From the NCBI GenBank assembly GCA_910575775.1, contig CAJTEY010000016.1:24266-88265 (forward strand): a DNA stretch of 64,000 bases. Direction: 5' to 3'. Below are positions 44,477 through 53,005 of this stretch, one piece after another. Each line of letters starts with the position of its first letter. The stretch's first letter is position 1. The notes beneath the pieces are model-generated. The model was not told where the DNA came from. It saw nothing but the letters and a program-made list of their open reading frames with translations, and ran no database searches. The translations under genes were made by a program, and so were the position numbers. Origin of the DNA: Lachnospiraceae bacterium. GTDB lineage: Bacteria > Bacillota > Clostridia > Lachnospirales > Lachnospiraceae.

Positions 44477-46171
44477 ATGGGGAAAAAGGAAAACGGGGCA
44501 TTAGAAAAAAGAAGTCAGGCAGCGCAGTTGAAAGGGCTGGTGCATCAGGCGCTGGTTTCGGTGGCAGTGGGAGGGGTTCTGCTGCTCGGATTTATCTTTT
44601 TTAACATCTGCATGTCCAATATATTCAGTGCGCAGGTGAACACAACCGTGGCTCTGAACCAGTACAGGACTGCTTCCAAGACGCTGACCTACAATATACA
44701 GTCCTATGCTGTTACGGGGGATCAGAGATATTATGACGGTTACATGAAAGAACTGAACGAGGACAAAAACAGGGAGCAGGCGATTGCCGCGCTGGAGGAC
44801 TGCGGACTCAAAGAGTCGGAATGGACGAGCTTAAACCAGATCGCAGCCATGTCCAATGAGCTTGTACCGCTGGAGGAGCAGGCGATCGCGCATGTGCAGG
44901 CAGGCGACCTTGAGGCGGCGCAGGCATGTGTGTTCAGCGCACAGTACGGAAATTCGGTAGATCAGATCAACGGGCAGACGGATGAGACAATCCGGGCAAT
45001 TCTGGACAGGAAAGAAAACAGGCAGACAGGACTGAAAATATTCCAGTATCTGTTTGAGATCCTGTTCGCCCTGTCGTTTTTGTATCTTGTGAAGGAATTC
45101 ATCAGGACGATCAAATTTTCGGAAAAAGAACTGCTGGAGCCGATTATGAAGGTGTCGGATCAGATGACGGTGCTTGCAGGCGGAGAATTTCATGTGGAAC
45201 TTGACATGGAGGCGGATGAGAGCGAGGTAGGGAAAATGGTGGCGGCCATCGCTTTTATGAAGAAAAACCTGCTTGGCATGATACAGGAGATTACCCAGAC
45301 GCTTGAACAGATGGGGAACGGAAACTATCGGATTGAGATCAAACAGGACTATGTAGGCGAGTTTGTGTCGATCAAGGAGTCGCTTCTGCAGATTGCGGAG
45401 AAGATGAGAGAAACGCTCAGGACAATCCGCAGCGTTTCGGGACAGATCGACAGCGGTTCGGAGCAGCTTGCCTTTGCGGCGCAGGATCTGGCTGAAAACT
45501 GCACGCTGCAGGCAGCCCAGGTATCGGAGCTGATGACAGCCTTTGATGCCATGACAAAGAGTATGGAAGTGAACGCACGCGAGGCGGAAGCGTCTGCCAG
45601 CATGGCTTCATCGGCCGGCGAAACGCTTGCGAAGGGCAATAAAAAGCTGCAGGAGTTAAAGGGGTCTATCCAGGAAATCGGCCGGTGCTCCGAGCAGATC
45701 GGTACGATCATTGAGGCGATTGAAGACATTGCATCCCAGACAAACCTGCTGGCCCTGAATGCAGCGATTGAGGCGGCGAGAGCGGGAGAGGCCGGAAGAG
45801 GATTTGCCGTTGTGGCGGAGCAGGTGAAAAATCTGGCCAATGAATCAGCGAACGCGGCAGGCAGGACGACAGAGCTGATTGAAACCACGGTTTCGGTGAT
45901 GGACAAGAGTATTGCCATTGCGGAGGAGACGGAGGCCAACATGAATCAGGTTATGTCTGACGCAAAAGAGGCCACCGAGAAGATGGGACAGATCGAACAG
46001 ATCCTGAAGCGAGACACCCAGCGGATGCAGGAACTGAATGTAAATGTAACGCAGGTTTCTTCCGCAGTCGACAACAATTCGGCTACCTCGGAGGAGACGG
46101 CGGCTGTCAGCACGGAACAGAAGTCGCAGGTGGAGACGATGGTAGAAATGATGGATCGGTTTGAGATATAA
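44477..46171 (+). CDS. Methyl-accepting chemotaxis protein
   Basis: A 564-residue chemoreceptor. Transmembrane segments lie at about residues 28-46 and 185-205, bounding a helical sensor domain of about 135 residues. A HAMP-like region follows. The signalling tip at about 418-455 ([23 protein letters not shown], then [13 protein letters not shown]) is the standard kinase-contact region. AGGAGAAGG lies upstream. Together with flagellin it points to motility. The C-terminus lacks a CheR-binding pentapeptide. Confidence 0.95.
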   Translation: MGKKENGALEKRSQAAQLKGLVHQALVSVAVGGVLLLGFIFFNICMSNIFSAQVNTTVALNQYRTASKTLTYNIQSYAVTGDQRYYDGYMKELNEDKNREQAIAALEDCGLKESEWTSLNQIAAMSNELVPLEEQAIAHVQAGDLEAAQACVFSAQYGNSVDQINGQTDETIRAILDRKENRQTGLKIFQYLFEILFALSFLYLVKEFIRTIKFSEKELLEPIMKVSDQMTVLAGGEFHVELDMEADESEVGKMVAAIAFMKKNLLGMIQEITQTLEQMGNGNYRIEIKQDYVGEFVSIKESLLQIAEKMRETLRTIRSVSGQIDSGSEQLAFAAQDLAENCTLQAAQVSELMTAFDAMTKSMEVNAREAEASASMASSAGETLAKGNKKLQELKGSIQEIGRCSEQIGTIIEAIEDIASQTNLLALNAAIEAARAGEAGRGFAVVAEQVKNLANESANAAGRTTELIETTVSVMDKSIAIAEETEANMNQVMSDAKEATEKMGQIEQILKRDTQRMQELNVNVTQVSSAVDNNSATSEETAAVSTEQKSQVETMVEMMDRFEI

Positions 46172-46258
46172 AAAGACGCAGGCCTGACAGTCTGCGTGGC
46201 GGGAATGAGAGCATTTCTTTCTATTGAATAAGGGGGTGCCTGTCTGCCGGAAAGTGGA

Positions 46259-46287
46259 TTGCAAAAACGAAAACCCTATGATACAAT
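46259..46287 (+). promoter_or_regulatory. Promoter of the butyryl-CoA operon
   Basis: TTGCAA at 46259-46264, a 17-base spacer and TACAAT at 46282-46287, with extended -10 TG at 46279-46280. It lies about 99 bases before thlA. Confidence 0.85.
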
Positions 46288-46385
46288 AGTAACGGCGAAC
46301 AATGACAAAAAAATAACAATCGTCGGCGAGCCTTGAATACAGGGCTTTTCACTAAAAAAATATTACAAAAATGGAGGAGAAAAAA

Positions 46386-47564
46386 ATGGCAAAAAAAGTT
46401 GTTTTGGCAGGCGCCTGCCGTACGGCAATCGGCACGATGGGCGGGGGCTTGAGCACCACACCGGCAGCAGATCTTGGAGCAGTCGTAATTAAAGAGGCTT
46501 TGAACAGGGCAGGAGTGTCTCCTGACCAGGTGGATCAGGTGTACATGGGTTGTGTTATCCAGGCGGGACAGGGCCAGAACGTGGCTCGCCAGGCCTCCAT
46601 TAAAGCAGGGCTTCCCAATGAGGTTCCGGCAGTTACTATCAACGTGGTCTGCGGTTCCGGCTTAAACTGTGTGAACATGGCTGCACAGATGATTCAGGCG
46701 GGCGACGCGGACATCGTTGTTGCAGGCGGTATGGAGAATATGTCTATGGCTCCTTATGCGGTTATGCAGGGACGTTACGGTTACAGAATGAACAATGGCA
46801 CGCTGGTTGACACTATGGTGAACGATGCGCTGTGGGATGCTTTCAATAATTACCATATGATTATGACTGCGGATAATATCTGCAGAGAGTGGGGTCTTAC
46901 CCGCGAGGAGCTGGATGAGTTTGCACTTAAGAGCCAGACGAAGGCTGAGGCGGCACAGAAGAGCGGCGCATTCGACAAAGAGATCGTTCCTGTTATGGTC
47001 AAGAAGAAAAAAGAGATGGTTGAGTTCAAGGTTGACGAGGGGCCGAGACCGGGATCTACCATCGAGGGCCTGCAGAAACTCCGTCCTATCAATCCTGACG
47101 GCTTCGTGACGGCAGGAAACGCTTCCGGCATCAACGACGGTGCGGCTGCCATCGTTGTGATGAGCGAGGAGAAGGCGAAAGAACTTGGCGTAACGCCTAT
47201 GGCTACCTTCGTAGCGGGCGCACTTGCAGGCTGCAGACCCGAGGTTATGGGTATCGGTCCTGTTCCGGCTACAAAGAAGGTTATGGAGAAGGCCGGCTAC
47301 AAGATTGAGGACTTCGACATCATCGAGGCAAACGAGGCGTTTGCTGCTCAGTCCGTTGCAGTTGGCAAGGAGCTTGGCATCGACGTAGACAAGCAGCTTA
47401 ACCCCAATGGCGGCGCGATTGCACTCGGCCACCCGGTAGGCGCTTCCGGCGCGCGTATCCTTGTAACCCTGCTTCACGAGATGCAGGCGAAGGGCGCGAA
47501 GAAGGGTCTGGCTACGCTGTGTATCGGCGGCGGCATGGGCTGCGCAACCATCGTAGAAATGTAA
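46386..47564 (+). CDS. thlA: Acetyl-CoA acetyltransferase (thiolase)
   Basis: A 392-residue thiolase that condenses two acetyl-CoA to acetoacetyl-CoA, the first step to butyryl-CoA. Nucleophile Cys89 lies in VVCGSGLNC, the catalytic His in [11 protein letters not shown] and the second Cys in [11 protein letters not shown]. The start at 46386 has GGAGGAGA just upstream; the frame from 46371 overlaps it. Tandem palindromic elements follow its stop. Confidence 0.96.
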   Translation: MAKKVVLAGACRTAIGTMGGGLSTTPAADLGAVVIKEALNRAGVSPDQVDQVYMGCVIQAGQGQNVARQASIKAGLPNEVPAVTINVVCGSGLNCVNMAAQMIQAGDADIVVAGGMENMSMAPYAVMQGRYGYRMNNGTLVDTMVNDALWDAFNNYHMIMTADNICREWGLTREELDEFALKSQTKAEAAQKSGAFDKEIVPVMVKKKKEMVEFKVDEGPRPGSTIEGLQKLRPINPDGFVTAGNASGINDGAAAIVVMSEEKAKELGVTPMATFVAGALAGCRPEVMGIGPVPATKKVMEKAGYKIEDFDIIEANEAFAAQSVAVGKELGIDVDKQLNPNGGAIALGHPVGASGARILVTLLHEMQAKGAKKGLATLCIGGGMGCATIVEM

Positions 47565-47730
47565 CAAAACGAGAAGAACATCTAAAGACATCCCGCCATA
47601 GGACGGGATGCCAAGATGTTCTAAAGTCTCGAAAACGAGAAGAACATCTAAAGACATCCCGCCATAGGACGGGATGTCAAGATGTTCTAAGTCTCGTTTG
47701 GGAGAATGCCCAAAAGCGGGCATTCTTCGT
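47565..47730 (+). repeat. Stop-proximal palindromic element, copy G, tandemly duplicated (thlA-crt)
   Basis: Two near-identical units at 47566-47631 (66 bases) and 47632-47696 (65 bases) differ by one substitution and one deleted base. Each has inner stem AGAACATCT/AGATGTTCT and core CATCCCG/CGGGATG. The outer left arm AAACGAGA (47567-47574) is the exact complement of TCTCGTTT (47692-47699). A final hairpin, GAGAATGCCC with GGGCATTCT, lies at about 47702-47725. Confidence 0.88.
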
Positions 47731-47765
47731 GACTGTGAAAATAATTTAAGAAGGAGATACAAACC

Positions 47766-48551
47766 ATGGAATTTGTACTGTATGAGGTGAAGGGGCAGGT
47801 CGGAACCATTACGATCAACCGTGAGAAAGCGTTAAACGCGTTAAATTCCGCTGTACTTGACGAGCTGAATGAAGTCCTTGACGGTGTGGATTTAAATGAG
47901 GTGAGATGTCTGATTCTGACCGGCGCAGGCGAGAAGTCTTTTGTGGCGGGAGCAGATATCGGCGAGATGAGCACGCTCACCAAGGCGGAGGGCGAGGCTT
48001 TCGGCAAGAAGGGCAACGATGTGTTCCGTAAGCTGGAGACATTCCCGCTCCCTGTGATTGCAGCGGTGAACGGCTTTGCGCTTGGCGGCGGCTGCGAGAT
48101 TTCCATGAGCTGCGATATCAGAATCTGTTCTGAGAATGCGGTGTTCGGACAGCCCGAGGTGGGGCTTGGCATTACGCCCGGTTTTGGCGGCACGCAGAGA
48201 CTGGCGAGAATCGTCGGTCCCGGCATGGCGAAGCAGATGATTTACACGGCGAGAAATATCAAGGCGGATGAGGCTCTCAGAATCGGCCTGGTAAATGCGG
48301 TTTATCCGCAGACGGAGCTGATGGCGGCTGCGGAGAAGATGGCGGCAGGCATTGCAAAGAACGCACCTATCGCGGTCCGCAACTGCAAGAAGGCAATCAA
48401 CGACGGCCTTGAGGTAAATATGGATGAGGCGATCGTGATTGAGGAGAAACTCTTTGGCGACTGCTTCGAGACGGAGGATCAGAAATACGGCATGGCTTTC
48501 TTCCTTGACAAGAACAAGGAGAAGGTGAAGGAGCCGTTTAAGAATTGCTAG
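47766..48551 (+). CDS. crt: 3-hydroxybutyryl-CoA dehydratase (crotonase)
   Basis: A 261-residue enoyl-CoA hydratase-family enzyme that dehydrates 3-hydroxybutyryl-CoA to crotonyl-CoA. Family marks are the oxyanion-hole segment SFVAGADIGEM, NGFALGGGCE with a catalytic Glu, and PEVGLGITPGFGGTQRL with the second Glu. AAGGAG lies upstream. It is the second gene of the butyryl-CoA operon. Confidence 0.95.
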   Translation: MEFVLYEVKGQVGTITINREKALNALNSAVLDELNEVLDGVDLNEVRCLILTGAGEKSFVAGADIGEMSTLTKAEGEAFGKKGNDVFRKLETFPLPVIAAVNGFALGGGCEISMSCDIRICSENAVFGQPEVGLGITPGFGGTQRLARIVGPGMAKQMIYTARNIKADEALRIGLVNAVYPQTELMAAAEKMAAGIAKNAPIAVRNCKKAINDGLEVNMDEAIVIEEKLFGDCFETEDQKYGMAFFLDKNKEKVKEPFKNC

Positions 48552-48655
48552 AGTATTTATTCATGGAAGGCGGCCGCTCAGGTGAAATTTAATCCTGCGC
48601 CGCGCTTTGAAGGATAAACAAAATTAAAATATTAAATTTATAAGGAGGAACTACA

Positions 48656-49495
48656 ATGAAAGTAGGTATTATCGGTGCGGGAACTATGGGTTCCGGTATT
48701 GCGCAGGCATTCGCTATGACAGACGGCTACGAGGTCTGCCTTTGCGATATTAAGGAAGAGTACGCTGAGGGCGGCAAGGCGAAGATCCAGAAAAATATGA
48801 ATTTCCTTGTAAGCAAGGAGAAGATCACCCAGGAGAAGGCTGACGAGATCATGGGCAAGATCACCACAGGTTTAAACAATATCTGCGGCGAGTGCGATCT
48901 GATTGTTGAGGTTGCTCTGGAGAAGATGGAGATCAAGCAGGCGATCTTCAAAGAGCTGCAGGGTATCGTGAAGAAAGAGTGTATGTTTGCAAGCAACACT
49001 TCTTCTCTTTCCATCACCAAGATCGGTGAGGGACTTGACAGACCTATGATCGGCATGCACTTCTTCAATCCCGCTGACAGAATGAAGCTGGTTGAGGTAA
49101 TCAGAGGCGAGAACACCCCTCAGGAGATGGTGGACAAGATCACAGCCATTGCAACTGAGATCGGCAAGACACCTGTACAGGTAAAGGAAGCTCCCGGCTT
49201 CGTGGTAAACAGAATTCTGATTCCGATGATCAACGAGGCAATCGGCGTTCTCGATGCAGGCACCGCTTCTGCAGAGGATATCGATGTGGCTATGCAGCTC
49301 GGCGCGTCTCATCCTATGGGTCCGCTGCACCTTGGCGATCTGATCGGTCTGGACATCTGCTTGGCAATCATGGAAGTGCTTTACAATGAGACCAAGGACG
49401 AGAAGTATGCGCCCCAGCCTCTTCTTAAGAAGATGGTGGAGGAGAAGAAACTCGGCAGAAAGACCGGCGCTGGTTTCTTTGATTATTCGAAATAG
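48656..49495 (+). CDS. hbd: 3-hydroxybutyryl-CoA dehydrogenase
   Basis: A 279-residue NAD(P)H-dependent reductase of acetoacetyl-CoA. The nucleotide motif GAGTMGSGIAQAFA lies at residues 6-19, catalytic His in HFFNPADRMKLVEV and the C-terminal helical domain has EAPGFVVNRILIPMINEA. Length and motifs are standard. It follows crt after 104 bases with AAGGAGG. Confidence 0.96.
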   Translation: MKVGIIGAGTMGSGIAQAFAMTDGYEVCLCDIKEEYAEGGKAKIQKNMNFLVSKEKITQEKADEIMGKITTGLNNICGECDLIVEVALEKMEIKQAIFKELQGIVKKECMFASNTSSLSITKIGEGLDRPMIGMHFFNPADRMKLVEVIRGENTPQEMVDKITAIATEIGKTPVQVKEAPGFVVNRILIPMINEAIGVLDAGTASAEDIDVAMQLGASHPMGPLHLGDLIGLDICLAIMEVLYNETKDEKYAPQPLLKKMVEEKKLGRKTGAGFFDYSK

Positions 49496-49497
49496 TC

Positions 49498-49624
49498 GAG
49501 ATAAGCAGACTGAGAACAGCCAAAGAAAAGATTCTGGCTGCCTGCAGACATGAATCGACTCTTTGTGCTGTTTGAGGGAGCAACGCGCACGAGAAATGCG
49601 TAGCATTTCGAGTCTGCCTATCTC
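49498..49624 (+). repeat. Long imperfect palindrome with R2 copy 2 (hbd-bcd)
   Basis: GAGATAAGCAGACT (49498-49511) pairs with AGTCTGCCTATCTC (49611-49624) at 13 of 14 positions. Inside, AACAGC near 49516 pairs with GCTGTT near 49567 in a longer imperfect stem. The right half holds R2 copy 2 (49577-49617), with hairpin GAAATGC/GCATTTC. There is no T tract, so it need not stop transcription to bcd. Confidence 0.7.
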
Positions 49625-49667
49625 ATGGAAAAGAAGTATAAAATAAAACATGGAGGAATAAAAAATC

Positions 49668-50819
49668 ATGGATTTTACTTTAAGCAAAGAACATGAAATG
49701 GCGAGAGCTCTGTTCAAAGAGTTCGCTGAAAAAGAAGTAAAACCTCTTGCCCAGGAAGTGGACGAGACAGAGGTTTTCCCGAGAGAGACTGTTGAGAAGA
49801 TGGCAAAGTTAGGCTTTCTCGGCATTCCTGTTCCCAAGGAGTACGGCGGACAGGGCTGTGATCCGCTTACATACGCTATGTGTGTAGAGGAGCTCTCTAA
49901 AGTATGCGGAACAACAGGTGTTATTGTATCCGCACATACCTCTCTGTGCTGTGACCCGATTATGACCTACGGCACGGAAGAGCAGAAGCAGAAATATCTG
50001 GTTCCCCTTGCAAAGGGTGAGAAGCTGGGTGCATTCGGCCTGACGGAGCCCGGTGCAGGTACCGATGCGCAGGGACAGCAGACCAAGGCTGTACTTGATG
50101 GAGAAGAGTGGGTGCTCAACGGATCCAAGTGCTTCATCACCAACGGTAAAGAAGCTGACGTTTATGTCATTTTTGCAATTACAGGCACGGTTGAGAAGCG
50201 CGGCCGCCTGCAGAAAGAGATTTCCGCATTTATCGTGGAGAAAGGAACGCCCGGCTTCACCTTCGGTACGAAGGAGAAAAAGATGGGTATCCGCGGTTCT
50301 TCCACTTACGAGCTGATCTTTACAGACTGCCGTATCCCGAAGGAGAATCTGTTAGGACAGCAGGGCAAAGGTTTCAACATCGCTATGCACACGCTGGACG
50401 GCGGCCGTATCGGTATCGCTTCCCAGGCGCTCGGTCTGGCAGAGGGCGCTCTCGACAACACCATCGCTTATGTGAAGGAGAGAAAGCAGTTCGGCAGAGC
50501 GATCGGCGCATTCCAGAATACGCAGTTCCAGCTTGCTGACATGGCTACCAAGGTTGAGGCGGCACAGCTCCTTGTTTACAAGGCTGCTATGGCGAAGGCT
50601 ACCCAGAAGGTGTACTCCGTAGAAGCGGCAAAGGCAAAACTGTACGCGGCAGAAGTGGCTATGGAAGTGACCACAAAGGCAGTTCAGCTGCACGGCGGTT
50701 ACGGCTATATCAGAGAGTACGATGTTGAGCGCATGATGCGTGACGCTAAGATCACGGAGATCTACGAAGGCACAAGCGAAGTGCAGAGAATGGTTATCTC
50801 CGGGGCTCTGCTTAAGTAA
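49668..50819 (+). CDS. bcd: Butyryl-CoA dehydrogenase
   Basis: A 383-residue acyl-CoA dehydrogenase reducing crotonyl-CoA to butyryl-CoA with FAD. The catalytic base Glu367 lies in [12 protein letters not shown], and flavin/substrate motifs [12 protein letters not shown] and [12 protein letters not shown] are intact. With EtfAB it forms the electron-bifurcating complex that also reduces ferredoxin (established for Clostridia). TGGAGGAA lies upstream. Confidence 0.95.
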   Translation: MDFTLSKEHEMARALFKEFAEKEVKPLAQEVDETEVFPRETVEKMAKLGFLGIPVPKEYGGQGCDPLTYAMCVEELSKVCGTTGVIVSAHTSLCCDPIMTYGTEEQKQKYLVPLAKGEKLGAFGLTEPGAGTDAQGQQTKAVLDGEEWVLNGSKCFITNGKEADVYVIFAITGTVEKRGRLQKEISAFIVEKGTPGFTFGTKEKKMGIRGSSTYELIFTDCRIPKENLLGQQGKGFNIAMHTLDGGRIGIASQALGLAEGALDNTIAYVKERKQFGRAIGAFQNTQFQLADMATKVEAAQLLVYKAAMAKATQKVYSVEAAKAKLYAAEVAMEVTTKAVQLHGGYGYIREYDVERMMRDAKITEIYEGTSEVQRMVISGALLK

Positions 50820-50873
50820 GCGCGTGGAAAGAAGTTCTAAGACTCATAAAAAATTTAGAAGGAGAAAAATACA

Positions 50874-51656
50874 ATGAAAATTGTGGTTTGTGTAAAACAG
50901 GTTCCGGATACCGCAGGCGGCGTTAAGTTTAATCCTGACGGAACTCTTGACAGAGGCGCTATGCTTACCATCATGAACCCTGATGATAAAGCAGGTCTGG
51001 AGGCGGCCCTCAGATTAAAGGATCAGTACGGTGCAGAGGTAACGGTTGTAACGATGGGTCTTCCCAAGGCAGAAGAGGTTCTGCGCGAGGCGATGGCTAT
51101 GGGCGCAGACAAGGGCGTGCTTGTGACAGACAGAGTGCTTGGCGGCGCTGACACATGGGCAACTTCTACCACGCTTGCAGGCGCGATCAGAAATCTGGAG
51201 TACGATCTGATCATTACCGGCCGTCAGGCAATCGACGGTGATACCGCACAGGTTGGTCCGCAGATTTCCGAGCATCTTGACATTCCTGTCATTTCTTATG
51301 CGCAGGATATCAAGATCGAAGGCGACAGCGTAGTCGTTGAGCGCCAGTATGAGGACAGATATCATGTGGTTAAGGCTAAAATGCCTTGCCTGATCACCGC
51401 TCTTTCCGAGTTGAATGAGCCTCGTTATATGACACCCGGCGGCATCTTCGATGCTTATAAGCAGGAGATCACCGTTTGGGGCAGAGCGGATCTTAAGGAT
51501 GTTGACGATGCGAACTTAGGTCTTAAGGGTTCCCCGACCAAGATCGCGAAGGCTTCCGACAAGGTGAGAAAGGGTGCCGGCGAGAAGGTTTCCCTTGATC
51601 CCGATGAGTCCGTAAGCTACATCGTTGACAAGTTAAAGGTAAAACATGTCATCTAA
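50874..51656 (+). CDS. etfB: Electron transfer flavoprotein beta subunit
   Basis: A 260-residue EtfB (MKIVVCVKQVPDTAG) with the AMP/FAD-binding loop GRQAIDGDTAQVGPQ near residue 120. In bifurcating Etf this subunit holds the bifurcating FAD. AGAAGGAG lies upstream. It lies between bcd and etfA, the usual order. Confidence 0.95.
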   Translation: MKIVVCVKQVPDTAGGVKFNPDGTLDRGAMLTIMNPDDKAGLEAALRLKDQYGAEVTVVTMGLPKAEEVLREAMAMGADKGVLVTDRVLGGADTWATSTTLAGAIRNLEYDLIITGRQAIDGDTAQVGPQISEHLDIPVISYAQDIKIEGDSVVVERQYEDRYHVVKAKMPCLITALSELNEPRYMTPGGIFDAYKQEITVWGRADLKDVDDANLGLKGSPTKIAKASDKVRKGAGEKVSLDPDESVSYIVDKLKVKHVI

Positions 51657-51698
51657 CAAAGAATACGCGTAAAACGAGTGCGCAGAAAGAGGTATAAA

Positions 51699-52745
51699 AT
51701 GAATTTAGAAGAATACAAGGGTGTATATGTCTTTGCGCAGCAGGTAGATAACGAGATCAGCAGCATTGCTTTTGAGCTGCTTGGCAAGGCGAAAGACCTG
51801 GCGAAGGACTTAAATACGGAAGTGACGGCAGTGCTGCTTGGCGCAGGGATCAAAGGACTGGCAGATCAGCTCGCTGAGTACGGCGCTGACAAGGTGATCG
51901 TTGTGGACGATCCCGAGTTAAAAGATTACAGAACGGAGCCTTACGCACATGCGCTGTCATCCGTGATTAATCAGTATAAGCCTGAGATCATGCTGGTAGG
52001 CGCTACGGCTATCGGCAGAGACTTAGGCCCGAGAGTTTCAGCGAGAGTGGCTACCGGTCTGACGGCTGACTGTACCGTTCTCGAGATCGGTGATTTCCCG
52101 CTGCAGGCAGTTCCCGGTCAGGAGCAGCTTCACAACCAGCTGCTGATGACCCGTCCGGCATTCGGCGGCAACACCATCGCTACCATCGCATGTCCTTACA
52201 ACCGTCCTCAGATGGCTACGGTTCGCGCGGGCGTTATGCAGAAGATTGAGCCCATCAAGGGTGCAAAGGCAAATGTGGAAGAGTTCAATCCTGGATTTAC
52301 TCCCGACAACAAGTATGTGGAGATCCTTGACATTGTGAAGTCTGTTGCCGAGACAGTGGACATCATGGACGCTAAGATTCTTGTATCCGGCGGCCGTGGC
52401 ATAGGCAGCCCGGAGAACTTCAAGATTCTTGAGGATCTGGCAGAGGTGCTTGGCGGTACTGTCAGCTGCTCCCGTGCAGTTGTAGACTCCGGCTGGAAGC
52501 CCAAGGATCTGCAGGTAGGCCAGACCGGTAAGACTGTCCGCCCGAACGTGTACTTCGCAATCGGTATCTCCGGTGCGATCCAGCACGTGGCAGGTATGGA
52601 GGAGTCCGACATTATCGTTGCGATCAACAAGGATGCGGATGCACCGATCTTCGATGTGGCTGATTACGGTGTAGTCGGCGATCTCAACAAGATCGTTCCG
52701 AAGCTGACAGAGGCTCTGAAAGCAGAGATCGCTGCGGCTAAATAA
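51699..52745 (+). CDS. etfA: Electron transfer flavoprotein alpha subunit
   Basis: A 348-residue EtfA with the C-terminal FAD domain (VSGGRGIGSPENFKILEDLAE, GWKPKDLQVGQTGKTVRPNVYFAIGISGAIQH in family pattern). The start at 51699 has AAAGAGG upstream; the frame from 51678 overlaps that site. It is the last gene of the operon. A butyrate-releasing enzyme (CoA-transferase or butyrate kinase) is not in the window. Confidence 0.95.
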   Translation: MNLEEYKGVYVFAQQVDNEISSIAFELLGKAKDLAKDLNTEVTAVLLGAGIKGLADQLAEYGADKVIVVDDPELKDYRTEPYAHALSSVINQYKPEIMLVGATAIGRDLGPRVSARVATGLTADCTVLEIGDFPLQAVPGQEQLHNQLLMTRPAFGGNTIATIACPYNRPQMATVRAGVMQKIEPIKGAKANVEEFNPGFTPDNKYVEILDIVKSVAETVDIMDAKILVSGGRGIGSPENFKILEDLAEVLGGTVSCSRAVVDSGWKPKDLQVGQTGKTVRPNVYFAIGISGAIQHVAGMEESDIIVAINKDADAPIFDVADYGVVGDLNKIVPKLTEALKAEIAAAK

Positions 52746-52788
52746 CAAATCAAACTTCGTTCGATTGCGAGGCTGCAAGCAGCCTCGG
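52746..52788 (+). repeat. Stop-proximal palindromic element, copy H (after etfA), shortened
   Basis: Directly after the TAA, AATCAAAC and GTTCGATT form a small hairpin, like an outer stem whose middle has been lost. Next comes a perfect hairpin, CGAGGCTGC (52768-52776), loop AA, GCAGCCTCG (52779-52787), almost identical to those of copies C and D. Confidence 0.7.
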
Positions 52789-52859
52789 CAGGCTGAGAGA
52801 TATCTGATAAAGGTCGCTGCTGACGCAGGCTCAATCTGGTATAATTTCAACATCATGTG

Positions 52860-52892
52860 CGCCCCGGTTTTTGCCGGGGCGTTTCTTTTTTT
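52860..52892 (+). terminator. Terminator of the butyryl-CoA operon
   Basis: CGCCCCGG (52860-52867) and CCGGGGCG (52874-52881) form a perfect stem with loop TTTTTG, followed by TTTCTTTTTTT. Confidence 0.95.
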
Positions 52893-53005
52893 ACGCGGAT
52901 ATGGTAAGATGATAAATAAGATATAAAAACAGGCAGAAAAACAGGGATATCATAATAGATATAGAACCAGGGACTGCAGGATTTGTATATAAAAGGGGAT
53001 TGTGT

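Noticed and set aside
46172..46200. Terminator after the chemoreceptor gene
   Set aside because: ACGCAG/CTGCGT can pair but there is no T tract, so I cannot support a terminator there.
46662..47762. 366-codon minus-strand frame over thlA and the element after it
   Set aside because: It contains a repeated peptide only because it crosses the duplicated palindromic element, and it is antisense to a certain thiolase gene.
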